Assembly (NCBI GenBank): GCA_033439265.1
Contig: JAVTVX010000005.1
Location: forward strand, 1,250,001 to 1,314,000
Reading direction: 5' to 3'
Origin: Dillenia suffruticosa
Lineage: Eukaryota; Streptophyta; Magnoliopsida; Dilleniales; Dilleniaceae
Length of the DNA stretch: 64,000 bases
The position numbers and the translations under genes were made by a program. Each line of letters begins with the position of its first letter. Within the stretch, counting starts at the first letter, position 1. The notes beneath the pieces are model-generated. The model searched no databases. It was not told the origin of the DNA and saw only the letters and a list, made by a program, of their open reading frames with translations. Shown one piece after another: positions 1 through 13,485 of the stretch.

Positions 1-874
1 TTGCAGAAATTTGCCTCACATGTAAATTCCAAATAATAATAATAATAATAAATAAATAAATAAATTGTGAATATGCTTATGCTTTAAGATTAATTTAGGG
101 TTATTTTTTATACATTGGATGAAGGTGACCATATATATAAATATAAAGTATATTATTAAATGGTATTTCTTTCTTTACTACCCATACAAAGACATGCCTT
201 TCATGTATGCATATGATCAACTAGGTCTTAGCAGCCTTTGTCCCACTGCACAGATCTCAAACTTATAACTTTGATTATTTGATTAATTAAGGTTTACACC
301 TGTACTAACAATGGCAGTCCAAGTAACAAAAATCTACCATGGTGAAAATCTCCTAAATATTAATTTTTTTTAAAGGTAGGAATCTAAGCTTTTAATTCAC
401 ATAGCTAATAAATAGATTATAATTATACAATATGAGTTAGTACAAAATCGTCAGAATTTTCTCCATAATTATTTTTTTAAAAAAAAATTGTGAATAACTT
501 ATAGTCGTTCAATTCGTGAAATGTGTTGATTAGTGTTAAATAAATAAAATAAAAAATTTCAAAATATAGTATAAAGTAAATAAATCCCAAGTAAGGCTAA
601 AATGTCAGTCCTGGAGTTATGTATAAATTGAACCCTTATTAAGGATAATATTAAGATTTTATATTCTAAAGTTTCGAATAGAAATAGGGCTGTAAGGTTA
701 TACATAGGAATTCGGACTACACAAATTGTAAATATGATATAAATAAAAAAAGAGTGTAAATGAATATTACAGCATGTCTCTTTCCATGGCAAGGGAACTC
801 TCAATTGAGTTTGGCCACTTTGGCATTGATGTGAATGCTACCATTTAATTAATAGAGTGTTTTCCTAGAATGCA

Positions 875-910
875 GAGAAAAGAAAAGAAAAGAAAAGAAA
901 AGAAAAGAAA
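875..910. repeat. (AGAAA)n microsatellite
   Basis: About seven AGAAA units in tandem. Purine-only simple repeat with no evident gene context. Confidence 0.9.
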
Positions 911-3659
911 TGAAAGCCAATGGGGTTCCCTTGTTTGACCATGTTTTGGAATTACCCTTTTGATTCGAAAATGATGGGATGCCATCTTTAAAACTTGTTA
1001 TTAGTTTTTCAAATCGATCTTTAACTAAACTTGTGTCCGGATAAATCTGAAGTTAACCTTTTATGTGTTTGTTTGGTACATGGACAATTGTTTGCACCCA
1101 CATGATAATAGCCTCGAAATCATGTGTTTATGAGGTTAAGACTAATAGATGACATGTATGCATTAATATATATATATATTGATTTTTACCGATTGATATT
1201 TGGATTTTATCCGATCAATCCAATTCAAGTACTATAGGATGTATTAAGAGATTGACTCTTTCGAATCTCTTTTATTTATTTTTAAAATTTGAATTTAAAA
1301 TTTATATAAAAGAGAATAAGTGGCTTATTGTTACACCCAATTTGGTTTAATGTAATATGAAACATGGGGTTTGTCAGGTCTAATCTCTCCAACAAGGGGT
1401 CTATTTATTGTCTCCAAATGCATTGATGCTGTCCTTATCATTCCTTCTTTTCAGGATTTTGGTTCCCAAATCCAATCTCATTATATCCATTTAAAAATAA
1501 TGTGGGTTAGTATAGTGGAAGGGCTTTGAACTTTAATATTATAAAATACGTTTCTTACACCTAAACCCCATCTTGCAAATTAAACTTCATAGAGCTTCAT
1601 CAATGGTTGAATTAAATACAGATTAGATCTTTTGACATCAACCCCATGTGCCCTTCTGGCTTGCTCAACCCACTTAAGTAGGAAATACATGAAAGGACAC
1701 AAGCTTGGCCACATGCAAACCAATTCTTGCTCCTCAGATCTAATCTGAACTGGAAGAAATATGAAAGATTTGGATCCAAATAAGGGTTGATGCTGGTGCA
1801 GTCATGCCAACTGGAATTTATGGTCATTGGTTTTTACCACTTGATCTTGTGAACTTTTATGCAATTTAATTGACGAACATTTAAACTTTTGAATAAAAAT
1901 ATCAACTAATAGTTAGATAAATCTGATCTCCTAAATTTGCCTGGCAGATTGTATAAGTTTCCATTTCTAAAAACTATCTTGGGCTTTGTCCCCACAAAAA
2001 CCAACTATCTTGGGCTTTCTATCTAATCTGAAAAAGGCCGACCATAGGAGGAGAGAGAGCACTCCAACAGGAACATGAGAAAAGGGCTCTATTATAAGCC
2101 GACTGCTACGACTACCCATAGACCTGTGATTAATTTTCAATTGCTCGCCGGAGAATACTAGTACCTGGACAAAAGGGTCCATGACTTCGGCCATTGATTT
2201 TTTAGGTCCAAGTTTCCTTCTCCATCCTACAAGAGCAGTTGACAGAAGATTTGTCCCTTTTACCCATTATCCCAGCAGAAGGTACTCTTGCCGGTCAGCG
2301 AGTTAGATTCCTCACCCGCTGACATTTTTTCTTACTCTGCGGTGTTTATTCCCTTGGCAAAATCAAGAACCTCTGAGCAAGAACCAGGTATTCCAGAATT
2401 TTTATATTGTTAATTTGGGGCGAGTCAAAGGCATCAATGCCCCTGCTCTGGTTAATCAAGGACCATGAAATCAGAAATCTCATAATGATTTAAGTACTTG
2501 ACCAAGATTTACAGACCCAGAGTAGAACCTGCAATTTGGAAACTTGCAAAGTTATTAAAATGCTACACAAAATGTATTCCAACAATAAAAGGAACTATTT
2601 GTTCATGTTATAAATATTTGCATACCGATCTACATAACTCGGAAAAAACTTTTGGTAACAGATCATTTCAGTCCAGCATAACAAGTGGACAAAATTTGAA
2701 CATGAACAATCGATTTCGTCAAGAAGCCGTAGACGACAGGTTCTTAAAACATCGACAATACATCAGTAGATTTAAGTTGGTCGTCATCCAAATACAGGAT
2801 AGAAAGGTGTCAGCTGCCTGCAACCTCTACACAGCTGTATCTCAATCAGTCAACTCTCACTACGGAAGAGACTTTCTTGAACCTAAACAAGCAAAATAGT
2901 GAATCAATACAGGGACGTGATAGTGATATCACCTGCCGAAGCATTTTAGTGCTGAATATGTAACAGCAGAAAAAATGAATTTCATCCCTGTGGATCCACC
3001 AGGAAAGTATGAAATAGCTAGCATAGTAGGCTAGTGCAAAGATCTGCGGAGATTGGTAAAAATTGGGATGATAATAATGCAATCTTTCATGCTTTCAAGT
3101 ATAACAAGTAGAAAAAGGTAAAATCCAGCACACAAGAGATGGGAAAACTGCAGGAAGAAAGATAAGAATAGAAAACACTAAAATTGAGACAATTAATTAC
3201 TTACCTGCAATACAGAGAAAAGCACCGGGAGGATAGAACTGTGGAGCACCATTGAGACATAAATAGTGCCCACCATACTTACAAACCTTTTCATTAACTA
3301 TCATTGCATAGTCATTATACTTATAAATCCTAAGCGATGAGCTTCCCAAAAGATTTTTAATTTTAGTATATCTTCCCAATCAATCTAATAACATTCATTA
3401 TCACTAAAATCTTTTGAACGTAATCTGGATTTCCAAGCCGGAAAATATAGTGGATTCCTATGGGTTCTTAACAAAGAAAACGGAATTATTTTGGAGTAAT
3501 TCTGTAAAATTTGTCAAAATACAGAATTACTTGGGAAAAGATGTCAGCTTCTGTTTCATTTGCTTGTTAATAACACAGAATTTAGGTGTATTTAATTTCT
3601 GTTCTCAAAGAAATTATAAATTATTTTATTTTATTCTAAATTAATGTTATAGTACGTAG

Positions 3660-3661
<2 letters not shown>

Positions 3662-3695
<34 letters not shown>
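3662..3695. repeat. (TA)n microsatellite
   Basis: About 17 TA units within AT-rich intergenic DNA. Confidence 0.95.
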
Positions 3696-3701
<6 letters not shown>

Positions 3702-3910
3702 TAGATTAGAATTTTCTAAATAAAATACTTTAAAATTTTTTATCATCTCTATACCTTAATTATCACATTAATTTTAGTTATTTTTATTATTAAGCTTTTC
3801 GTTCAAGAAAATATTATTTTATTATTTTTATTTATTAAGACGCTGCTTTATATATCATTAAAAGTCAAATTTATTCCCCTATATTAGATAAAAAGATATT
3901 TTGATAAAAT

Positions 3911-3911
3911 T

Positions 3912-3985
<74 letters not shown>
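3911..3985. repeat. A-run followed by long (TA)n
   Basis: About 16 adenines run directly into roughly 30 TA units. A-run plus dinucleotide structure of this kind is often the decayed tail of a retroposed copy, but no body is visible beside it. Confidence 0.9.
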
Positions 3986-3987
<2 letters not shown>

Positions 3988-4124
3988 TCATGCAGATAAG
4001 GATATGTATTACTTGACTTGGGTAACAAGAAGAATAAAACTATGTATAAGGGGTGAAGGGCACACCTATGTCTATAAACAAAATCTTATTTTGTTGTTTT
4101 CGTGCCTTAGGAACTGAAAAGTGT

Positions 4125-4407
4125 GTACCATGCAGTCTGATCAGCAACCTTACGCAAAATCCAAAAACCGCAAGGCTTCGGTTCCACCCTCATCCGACGC
4201 ATATGCTCCGACAATCCTCGCGGTTGTTGGACGTTGCGTGAGCTGTTGGTCAGAAAAGAAAAGGCGTCTACCTCTGAGCAGGTTCTTATAGAAGTGAGAA
4301 TCGAAATTCTCACCATTGTGCATGGAGCCATTCCTCAGAGTATTTCTTAGCATCGTTCTTTTCTCTGTCTTGGGCACGTGTGCTCTGTCATGTGCGTATA
4401 CATCCAA
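4125..4407 (-). pseudogene. Class III peroxidase 3' fragment (pseudogene)
   Basis: The minus strand reads like the C-terminal part of a plant class III secretory peroxidase. The stretch FDSHFYKNLLRGRRLFFSDQ matches the family pattern in which a phenylalanine-aspartate and YKNLL/GRGL/SSDQ segment follows the distal helices. It is followed by an alanine-rich YASDEGGT and an FLDFA segment corresponding to the usual FRxDFAxAM motif. The frame then ends in stops where the conserved KMSNIGVLTG and final cysteine region should follow. The heme-ligand exons are not found nearby. The fragment is more GC-rich than its surroundings, as expected for decayed coding DNA. It is a host gene fragment and very unlikely to make an enzyme. 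Family assignment is from residue pattern only. Confidence 0.55.
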
Positions 4408-5918
4408 TCCAGTATAGACAAAGTAGAAGAAAAATCATATGAACTTGAAAGAAGAAAGAGAGATGAACCCAATTTAATAAAATAAGTATAAGAATTAAAT
4501 ACTCAACACCCCAAGAATAAAAGTTTTTCTAAAATTAAAAATCTTGAATGATCAAGATTTAGTTCTAAAGATAGAAAAAAGATTAACAAAATCGAATTAA
4601 AAAAAAAAACCCAAAGAAGAACCAAGAATTGTATTCAAAACGGCAAGAAACACGATCAAGAACATTTAACAAAGATGAAGCACAAATCAAAATCTTTTAA
4701 TTAATAAACAAAGTGCCAAAAAAAGATATAAATACAAACATACTGGAATTATAGAAAAGAAATGAATACTTAGAACGAGAGAGATAAACCCACTTTCAGT
4801 GAAGGTGAGATATTTCACTAACTAGATTGTCTGCTTTTAGTTTTTACGCTTTCTATTTACCTATCTTTGAATTCTTGATTCTTGAGAGAGAGAGACACAC
4901 ACACAGAGTGAGAGAGAGAGTTTTGATCAATTCAACTGTTCAACTCTTGATTTTCTATTGGGTAATCAATGAAAGAATCGGGTTTAGTTGATTTTAGAGA
5001 GAGAGAGAGAGAGAGTTGTGATTGGCGTTCAATTTCGTTTTTACTCTATTATCTTGTCCTTTTTTTGTTTTTATCACTGATATTTAGGATTTATCTGATT
5101 AATCCGATTCAAGTACTGTGGAATCCATTTTTAGAGTTAACTCTTCCAAATCATTGTTTCGCCATTCTCATTTAGTTCTATTATCTTGTTCTTGCGGATA
5201 CTAATTTAATTCTTGTTCTTTTTTGTTCATTTTAGAATATTTAAAGAGAAAATCACAAAGATGCCATCGGAGACGGTATTGAATTCTATATTTACTTTAA
5301 TCCGTCAATTTAAAATTATTTTATTTTTTTATAGAGAGATTAATATTTTTAGTTTAGAAGAGAAAAAATAATTTTGGTTTCTTTAAAGAGAAAACTCAAA
5401 ACAAATAAATAAAGTATGTATTAAATTTATATTTTAGAAAGCAAAATTATATGTTTAGTTTTAAAGAGAGAGTGATTTAATTTAATTTAATTTTTTTAGA
5501 AAGAGAATAAAATTTATATATTTAGAGGGACAAAATTTAATATAAATTATTTTTTATAAAGAGAAATTAATATAGTTATGTTTAGAGAGAAAACTTTATA
5601 CAATGTATTTGGAGAGAGGTGTTGTGAATTAAATTGTTTTTTTAAGAGAATGATTATTACCTGTGACATAAAAAATTAAAAGGAAGCTGGATGCCAGAGA
5701 GAGAGAGAGATTCACACACATTTCAATTACTAAATCTGATGTCACTAAGCCCCACAACCTATTGTCTTTAGGCTATGCCTTTCCAAGCATCATCATTAAA
5801 TTTCTCTCTTACACTTTGCGCAAATATGTCTATATGTCTCTATATGCATCACTGTTTATTTAAGTTTTCATTTAGAGTGCATAATGCTTGTATGGTTGCA
5901 ATATATGATAAATTTAGA
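4408..5918. other. AT-rich intergenic region with GA repeats
   Basis: No gene supported. It contains several GAGAGA tracts (near 4884-4920, 4997-5014 and 5696-5711), AT-rich stretches with recurring AGAGAAA motifs between 5250 and 5650, and a second copy of the dispersed repeat near 5071-5152. The part just before 5919 is the presumed 3' flank of the HIPP gene on the minus strand. Confidence 0.6.
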
Positions 5919-8151
5919 TCACATGATGCTACAAGCATGAACATTATCATCACTAAAGACTCGCATAGTTTGATCATCGATGAGAGTCGAGTAAGCCTGG
6001 TCAGGGAAGTAGCCATGCACGCTCTCATTGTAACCATGCATGTAGTAGTTATAGGTAGAGGAGAAGGTAGACTCATCCAAGTACTGCGCTGCATAAGGAT
6101 AGTATTCACTGTCATAAGGGAATGGCCAAAACTCTGCTTTCCTTCCCGTTCTTCTCACTGCCTTTAGCACCTTCCTCTGATCCACATACCCAGTCACCGA
6201 CACTTTTTGTTTGTCCATGTCTATGTCCAAGCTATGCACACCTGCACAACGCCCTAACCAACTCAAGCATATGCTTGCTATACAATGTGAGAGAGAGAGA
6301 GAGAGAGACAGACAGAGACAGACAGAGAGACAGAGAGGTTCTTTCCTACTGTTTTCTATTGTTGCGTAGATGGTTGAGAGATGGATGAGTTGTTTTAGGC
6401 CATTGTAAATATATTCTTTTTTTTATTATTTCAAATTGTCTATATCCTTTATTCTAGTATCCTTTTTGATGTTTCTACTTCTACTTGTCTCTTTTATCTC
6501 CAAAATTATCTTCAAAACATCAGACATATGTACAAGAACTTTTTTGATAGTCCATGGAAAGATGCTTTTAAGATTTCATAAAATTGTGTGGTGCTGCCAA
6601 TAGGTTTTAAAGCAACATGCACCATATTCTCATCAAAAGTTTACGTATGCAACCTTAGCTTATCAAAAAGTAAATAAATAAACAATTCTCATTTTCATCT
6701 CAAACTTCAATTAGATGATGAAAATAGATAAAAGAAAAAAAGACGATTACAAATCGTAATCATTGGATTTTCACTTTTGATATTTTTACTTAAATAATGA
6801 TGATATTTGATACTAAGTTAGATAATGAAGAAAATGAAAAGAAGATTATAAGAAAGTAGTATACATATCACAAAATTCTATTCCAAAATAAACCAACAAT
6901 ACTAAGAGGCCAACTACAAGGAATTCATTCGGCATATATTTACATTATCTGCATGATTCTAAAATTCGTATCTTTTTGCTCAAAGCACTGAACCTCTGAA
7001 AACACCAATTTGGAGCATAGCTACCGGTCTTTTTCCTTTTTTCTTTTTCTCTTTTTTTTGGGGGGGTGGGGGTTGGGGAGGAGATGTTATAGGCTAAAAA
7101 GGCCTTTTCATATCCCATTTTGATTTTCTACTATTTTTTCTAGAATACTGTGTTATACCAAGATGAAAGAGTAATGCAGCATACCACTGCAAAGAAATTT
7201 AACAATTTTGTCGCTTTCAAACATTTTAAGAGAGGGAGAGAATGTTGCAATAATATATGAATGATGGTAAACTAGGATATATGAAAATGAACATAAGTTT
7301 CAACAGTCTTGGTGTCACAGATTAATGGTAGAGAATTAATCAATCAAAAATCAACAGGTATTTTCACTTGAACAAGAAATAAGAGGTGTATTATGAATCA
7401 ATCTTATCTATCTGCGTGCCTCCATTTGAAACTCCAGCAAGGGAGAAACTCTCTGTAGAGCTCAAATGGATACAAAGTTTCAGACAATTAAAATTATATG
7501 CATTCGCTGAAGACATGTTCTTAGACTGAGATCGAACTTCAATGTACTTGAAGAGATTATCAACATAGAAAGATATACCCCACTCTCTCTCTCTCTCTAC
7601 ATCCTCGTCGGCTTTCAAAGGTAATCGTGTTTAAATTGTATGGTATGTGACAACAAGAAATAAAATGCAGATGGGATTTTCTTGGAATTTATTTCTGTAA
7701 GCCATCTCTCTCTCTCTCTCTCTGTGCATCCTCGTTGACTTTCAAAGGTAAGTAAAAAGAACATGCACTTACACTCTGTAGTATATGACATAAATGAAGA
7801 TGGGACCTTTTTGGAATTCATTTCTGCAAGTCATTTTGATGAGTTTCATGCCAAAACAAGAACATGCATTTTGTTTTCTTCAAGGGAAATAAAAATAAGA
7901 AGACAGAATATAAGACAATAAAGCTCTTGCCATTTAGTTTAGAGACTGCCTTTCTGACCCTTCTTTCACAGCCTTCACAATCCATATGAACCAGAAGCTC
8001 CACAATCTGTTCCAGAAATGCAAGCAATCCAGAAACTAAAGTTAGATCATGAAAGCAGAAAAATTAAAAAAAAAATTAAAAAGAAAAGAAAAAAATCACT
8101 TACAGACATCGCATGAGAAATATGTGTTTGCTTCGAACGCCAACCAAACAT
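5919..8151 (-). CDS. Heavy metal-associated isoprenylated plant protein (HIPP)
   Basis: Small metallochaperone-like protein of the HIPP family, predicted to bind a heavy metal through one HMA domain and to be anchored to membranes by prenylation. Exons on the minus strand are 8104-8151, 7931-8006 and 5919-6241, giving 148 residues. The HMA motif MxCxxC is at residues 24-29 (MDCEGC), followed by the RRVRKAVSKL helix and the SLDIDMDKQKVSVTGYVD strand region. The C-terminus is acidic and tyrosine-rich and ends in CSIM, a CaaX prenylation box. Length and layout fit the single-HMA class with an FWPFPYDSEYYPYA segment. The second intron (6242-7930, about 1.7 kb) starts with GC rather than GT; using it gives an uninterrupted N-G-V-H-S join in frame. 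A TATATAAG box lies about 100 bp upstream. The exact Arabidopsis counterpart was not resolved. Confidence 0.88.
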
Positions 8152-8249
8152 GTTGAAAAAAAATTCACTTCTCTGCAAATCCTGAAATGCTCACAGCAAC
8201 AAGATAACAGGAGAAGTTTTGGGAATTCAATATATGGATCCCTTGATCA

Positions 8250-8257
8250 CTTATATA
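8250..8257 (-). promoter_or_regulatory. TATA box of the HIPP gene
   Basis: TATATAAG on the minus strand, about 100 bp upstream of the HIPP start codon, which is normal plant spacing for a short leader. Confidence 0.5.
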
Positions 8258-9204
8258 GCCTCAAATGATACCAGCTCTACTTTGCCTTTTTAAGAAAGTT
8301 GGCATTCCTTGCATTTTCATTTTTCTTTTGTTGAAAATATAACCAAGTATATCTTCAATATTTGTTGTCAGAGGCTCAAGTGGACAACCTAAATATACCA
8401 TTCTGGCCATCCTTTTCCTTTTTCCAATTAAAATTGCTGGCCATACACTTCTAACACAAATGGGAATTTTAGTTCACATTCCCAATTTTTTGGTATTGAT
8501 TTTATTTTCCTAAGATGGTAGTTAAGACCCCAACACTTTTGCCTTTCCTCTTTTTCATCTAAATAATTGAGCATTTTACAACTCTGCAGCTGTGATTAGG
8601 GCCTTTAATGACGTGTTGATATGGTGATGATCTATTTATAACCACTAGTTCTGTTAGTTCAGTTCAAGTTTAGGAAATTTATGTGTTGTTATTATAAGGT
8701 TGCACAAGTTGAAGGCTCTAAATTAAAGAAGAGAATAATAGAGGATAGCAACATTTGCATCCTCTGTTGCAGAGCAAATTGCAGAAGCTTCTGGCACACA
8801 CTAGAATGTTATGTGTAGCTTTCATAGCATAACCTCTCCCCCACCCCACCCCCCTTCTCTCTCTCTCTGTGGACACAATTGCTTAAGATAACTGCTTTGG
8901 TCATAAACCAATACAATTGGCACGATGTTTGGATTGCTCATAATTTACACATACAGTGGATTATATTTTCATGACTAAGCCAGTACGAACACGTCATGCT
9001 AGATTGAACATCATTTGCATTTCAGTTACCCATACAAAGAAGTTTAAATAATGGAAATCTTATTATTCTCCTAAGGATTACATAGTAACATTCTTAGACC
9101 ATGTTACAAATGACAAATAGATACATCAAGCAAAATAATTTACTTGTTTTAATCAGTAACACGCTCCACCAAAGTGCCATCCCATAGAAGAAATGATAAG
9201 AAGC
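8258..9204. other. Intergenic region between HIPP and FKBP18-like genes
   Basis: No gene supported. It contains the upstream region of the minus-strand HIPP gene (from 8258) and the 3' flank of the FKBP gene. A CT tract is present near 8855-8868. Confidence 0.5.
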
Positions 9205-12200
9205 TCACAAGACTTTCAAAAGCTGCACCTCAAATACCAAAGGCTCATTGGTGTGAGATAATAGGCTTCGCCGAGGGCCAAACTGCAACCATCACACATA
9301 GTGTGAAACAAGTTACCCAACTTAACCTATTAAAGCTTTACTCCAGGAAAATAATAATAATAATAATGAATGTACTAAAGCTGCAGAGACTTGTGTCATT
9401 GCACAAAAAGGGAAGAACATATGAATTCTATAAAATTTAAGAAGAACAACGATCACAAAGTTACGAGGGAAAAACCTCATCCAGTATCGGTTTCAAGTTC
9501 TCATTTGTTTACCCCACGGAAGGAGGTATCAGGGCTCTTCTCTTCCCTGAAACAAGTAATGGTACAGTTGTTCAATAACTAGTATGAAAATGCTAGTGTA
9601 ATAGAAATAGTTGTCAAATAAAAATGTCAATGCGAATAGGTGTCACTTGGGCTAGCGTAATGTTTATTGAAAGCAACTTTCTACTTCTAGGAAGGCAGTT
9701 TAACATTTCTTTCTATGCTTACTTCCACCAAGCCATATCAAGTAATTCTAATAGTGCAGCACACTGCTATCTGACGGTGAGAATTGATTCATCGACATCC
9801 ATCAACTATTTGTGAATATGGGTCAGAGAACAACTCAATTTAAGAGAAGAAAACAAGCCATGCTGTAGAAAACAACTCAATGTACGAAAGTTAAAACGAC
9901 TATATTATTTGAAAAACCACCTGAACCCATATGTTTTCAATTTTGAGATGTATCAAAACATAAAAACTGATGGATTAATTTCTTTTAATTCAGGAAAATT
10001 TGTCTCTAGTTCAAAATTCACCAGGTGCTTACGTATAGGGGTAGATTGTCCGCTCTCCGCCATCCCAAAAAAAAAAAGTTAAAACAATAATAGCATCAGT
10101 AACCCTCTGAGCTTTAAAGCTTGGGTGTTTGAAAAGGGTGGGACTTATAACACAAGCTTTCATCTGCAGCAACCCCAAGCTACCATGCTTGAGCTCAGGA
10201 GGTCAACCAATATAGTTTATAAGTGTCATCTCTGCTCAGGTTGAATATTCAAGCTTGAGCAAGCCAGCCCTATAGTTCTCCACAAAAAGCCAACATCATG
10301 ATCCTTTAAACTGCCACTTACAATGTCTGACCCAATTTGTAGGCCAACAACAAGCCTTAAACAAAAACCTGAGAAGGTCTTCAATTAAGTTTTGGCTAAT
10401 TCATTTTAGATTGGAAAATAAGGATTCTTTGCTAATGATAAACCCCTTTTTTGCCTACTCTATACTACAAGAAATAGTGTAGATAGATTCAACACATTGC
10501 ATCCCCCACCCCCAGTTTGTTGCATATAAAGGGTACAAATTTTACTAGAATTGAGAAGCTAATTAAACATAAAATAGTATGAACAGGGGAAAAACAAAAA
10601 AATCCACTTGAATGGCCACTTGGCTATTGGGTTTGCAAATAATGTTTAAGCTGTCAATGAGTTCAACCTTCGTCAAATTCCTAATTACGGGGTTTAAAAT
10701 ATTAATAATCCTGAATTGAGTCACTTCCAAACTATTTCCCGGTGAAAGGGGTTTGACCAGCCACATTAGTGCCATACAGGATGGTCAAACCCCTCGACCA
10801 GAAATAATTTGGACAAAATTGGGATGAATAATTTTTTAACCCAGAATAAGAATTTTGCCTCAAACTTCTCTGTGCTAAAGCATACCTCCAACCTTCATGC
10901 CTGTCAGAACTTTCTTCAGGCCGTTTATAATCTGTCACAAGAAAAGAAAAAAACTATTCGGATTGCTAAAAATAGAAAAAGAAGTTATCATAGTATAAAA
11001 GTTATACACATAAAATCATATGATTCTATCTCAACAAAATGAAAGACAAGGATTGATAGTTCTGTCTTATCTACATCCCCAAAAGAGTCTAGAAGTATAT
11101 TATCTTTTACAGGCATCACAGTTTGGTTAATGGAGAAAATGTTGCTAATAGGAGCAATATTTGGACATCAACTAAAGGGCATGATATGTTGGCACTCTGC
11201 TCCAAAGAAAACTAAACCACTGGGAAGATAAAGTTGGCCAAGCAAAAAATATGAAGAGGTAGATTGTAATTCTATCAGTACATGGGGAGATATAGAGTTC
11301 CTAAATATATTGTCAATCCTAAAATATGACAGGAAAGCTATATATTTAATAAACTGGGTAAAATTTTTTATGCGCATTTATGTACAAATTGAGCATAAAA
11401 TAACTCACAGCCAAATCCGTGTATGAAAATGAAATAAGGTCTAAATAACAAGAGGATTGTCTAATTATATGAATTATTTGGTCGATTAAGACAGAATCCT
11501 AACTTTGTGATAAAGGTGCAAATTCTATTAATCTCAAAATAAAAAATAAAAAATAAAAGAATAAGAAGAAGAAGCAATAACATCAACATACCTTATTCTC
11601 ATCCAGAGGAAGTATGACAGGCGTGCTTTCTCCACTAAATTGATCAACAGTGCTTCAGAGCATTGAAATGGCTAATTCAGCAAATCAGTACATAGCAAAC
11701 TGCAGATATATGATCAAGAAAATAGTAATGGCAACTAACTATCTAAATCACGTATGCATGCAGACCTCAACATGATGAGAGGCGGGGTAAATTAGTTCCT
11801 TTTCGTTTGGCTGGTTAAGGTATACTCATGTCCTAAATAAAGAGGGTTTCCAGGGAGAAAAAAAAAGGATTAGAAACCTGTGAACAAAATATCCACGTTG
11901 GCAAACATAATTCACTTCAACAAGATCCCCCTCATGACCTTCAGGCCCTTCTTCTTCAATAATTTCTGCAAAAAGGGATCTGAAGTATAAGATCCCAGAT
12001 CCCTAATGCAAAATGAAATATTTTTCTAATTATGGCCACTTTTTGCATTAACATTATAATGTTCTAATCAAAATATAAAGGTTTTTACCATGTTTTTTTA
12101 TTTTGAGAATTTTGTCAAATTTCTATCAGAAGCTAAGTGTAATTTATTTCTCTCTAAGTAGGACATATGATCCAAAGAAAGACTGGAACAAAAGGGTTAA

Positions 12201-13438
12201 CTGTTTCACCAAATATTGACAGAGACGTGAGATTGATTTGGGAGTGCCGTAAGAAAGCCAATCACATGTCTCACAACTTCCTTCAAACATCTAGAATTTC
12301 CTCATAGGGATTACTAGTAGAAGAAACAATGATAGATTAACAAGCAGAACAGCGTGCACGACTGCATCAAAGAAGTTTTTGTAAAACAAAGAAAATGAAC
12401 GGGCCAGAAATGCTTCAAGTCAGCAATAGTTGGACAATCAAGAAACAATGTCCCAAAGAACAATTTTACTAAAAGAAGAAAATATTACAGCAGTAAAAAA
12501 AAATAAAGTAAAGAAAACACTCTTTGGAACAGATACTTGGCTTCATTTGAACATATAATTCCGGAAATTTATTTACGTGACAAAAGGATGTTCTACTTGG
12601 TAAACGATAATCAGAGGAGAGGTAGCATCTGATCTATCAAAGAACATCACCCAAGAGATAACTAAACCAAAACAGTGAGTGTAAAAGGCTAGTCTCATAG
12701 TTGCTTTAAATTGTTGTTTTAGTAGCTGTTGTCATAAATATTGTAACTTTGTATTCATTTACGTGCATATGTAATAAATCAATGACCCTTAAAAGAAAAG
12801 ATGGAATGTAGAATAAAATTAACCTTGGATCCTCACACCACGAGCAAGCTTCAGAGTCCTAAACGCTTCAAAAACAAACGAATAGTTGCACATAAGACAT
12901 GATCAACACTAACCAGGATTGTAGCTTATTTTCTTCTCATGAAAGATGAAGAAAACAATTAGAACAGGGGAAGGGGGAAAAAAAGCAAACAAACAAACAG
13001 CATATACAGAACATCTTACCCAAGTACTTCAGGCTCCTTCATATCCAGCGATGGTGCAGCAAGCACAGGAAAAACATAAAATGCAATAGAACTAAATCCC
13101 AAGAGCTCAATAATAGATCTCCTTGTTCTTTCATTAGTTGTAAGAGGACAATATTTTGGCTCTCTTTTGACCATGCCATTCTTGCGTTGCTTAGTTGTAA
13201 CAAAACTGAGCTTTCAAAAGAATGCCAACTTAAAATGCAATCATCAGCATGTAATTGAATCAAACAGGTAATCCTATTTAAAAAAGAAAAGATACACACA
13301 CAAATTCATACACTTTTATGTATATTTTATATATTGCATGCCTGCCCTCAATTTGGGAATAACTGAATACACCATGTAAAGCAGCATTTGGGCTATGATG
13401 ATATCTGAGACAAAATTCGACACGTTCTACATCATATC

Positions 13439-13485
<47 letters not shown>

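Larger units (their letters stand above)
1..4124. other. Gene-poor AT-rich region
   Basis: No gene could be supported here. The stretch is AT-rich and holds simple repeats, including an AGAAA run near 875-910, a TA run at about 3662-3695 and an A then TA tract at about 3911-3985. On the minus strand between about 1960 and 3390 there are short open stretches followed by GT donors, for example after position 3209. They give no recognisable family and could be non-coding. A copy of a dispersed repeat lies near 1183-1265. Confidence 0.6.

Noticed and set aside
1960-3390. Minus-strand frames with nearby GT donors
   Set aside because: Several short stretches look transcribed, but no family or consistent exon joining could be found, so no gene was called.
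7391-7821. Minus frames with EREREW and SLSLS stretches
   Set aside because: Derived from CT repeats inside the HIPP intron.
13039-13299. Minus frame across FKBP exon 2
   Set aside because: Uses the wrong frame and reaches a stop inside the exon. The frame from acceptor 13,206 continues into the FKBP domain.
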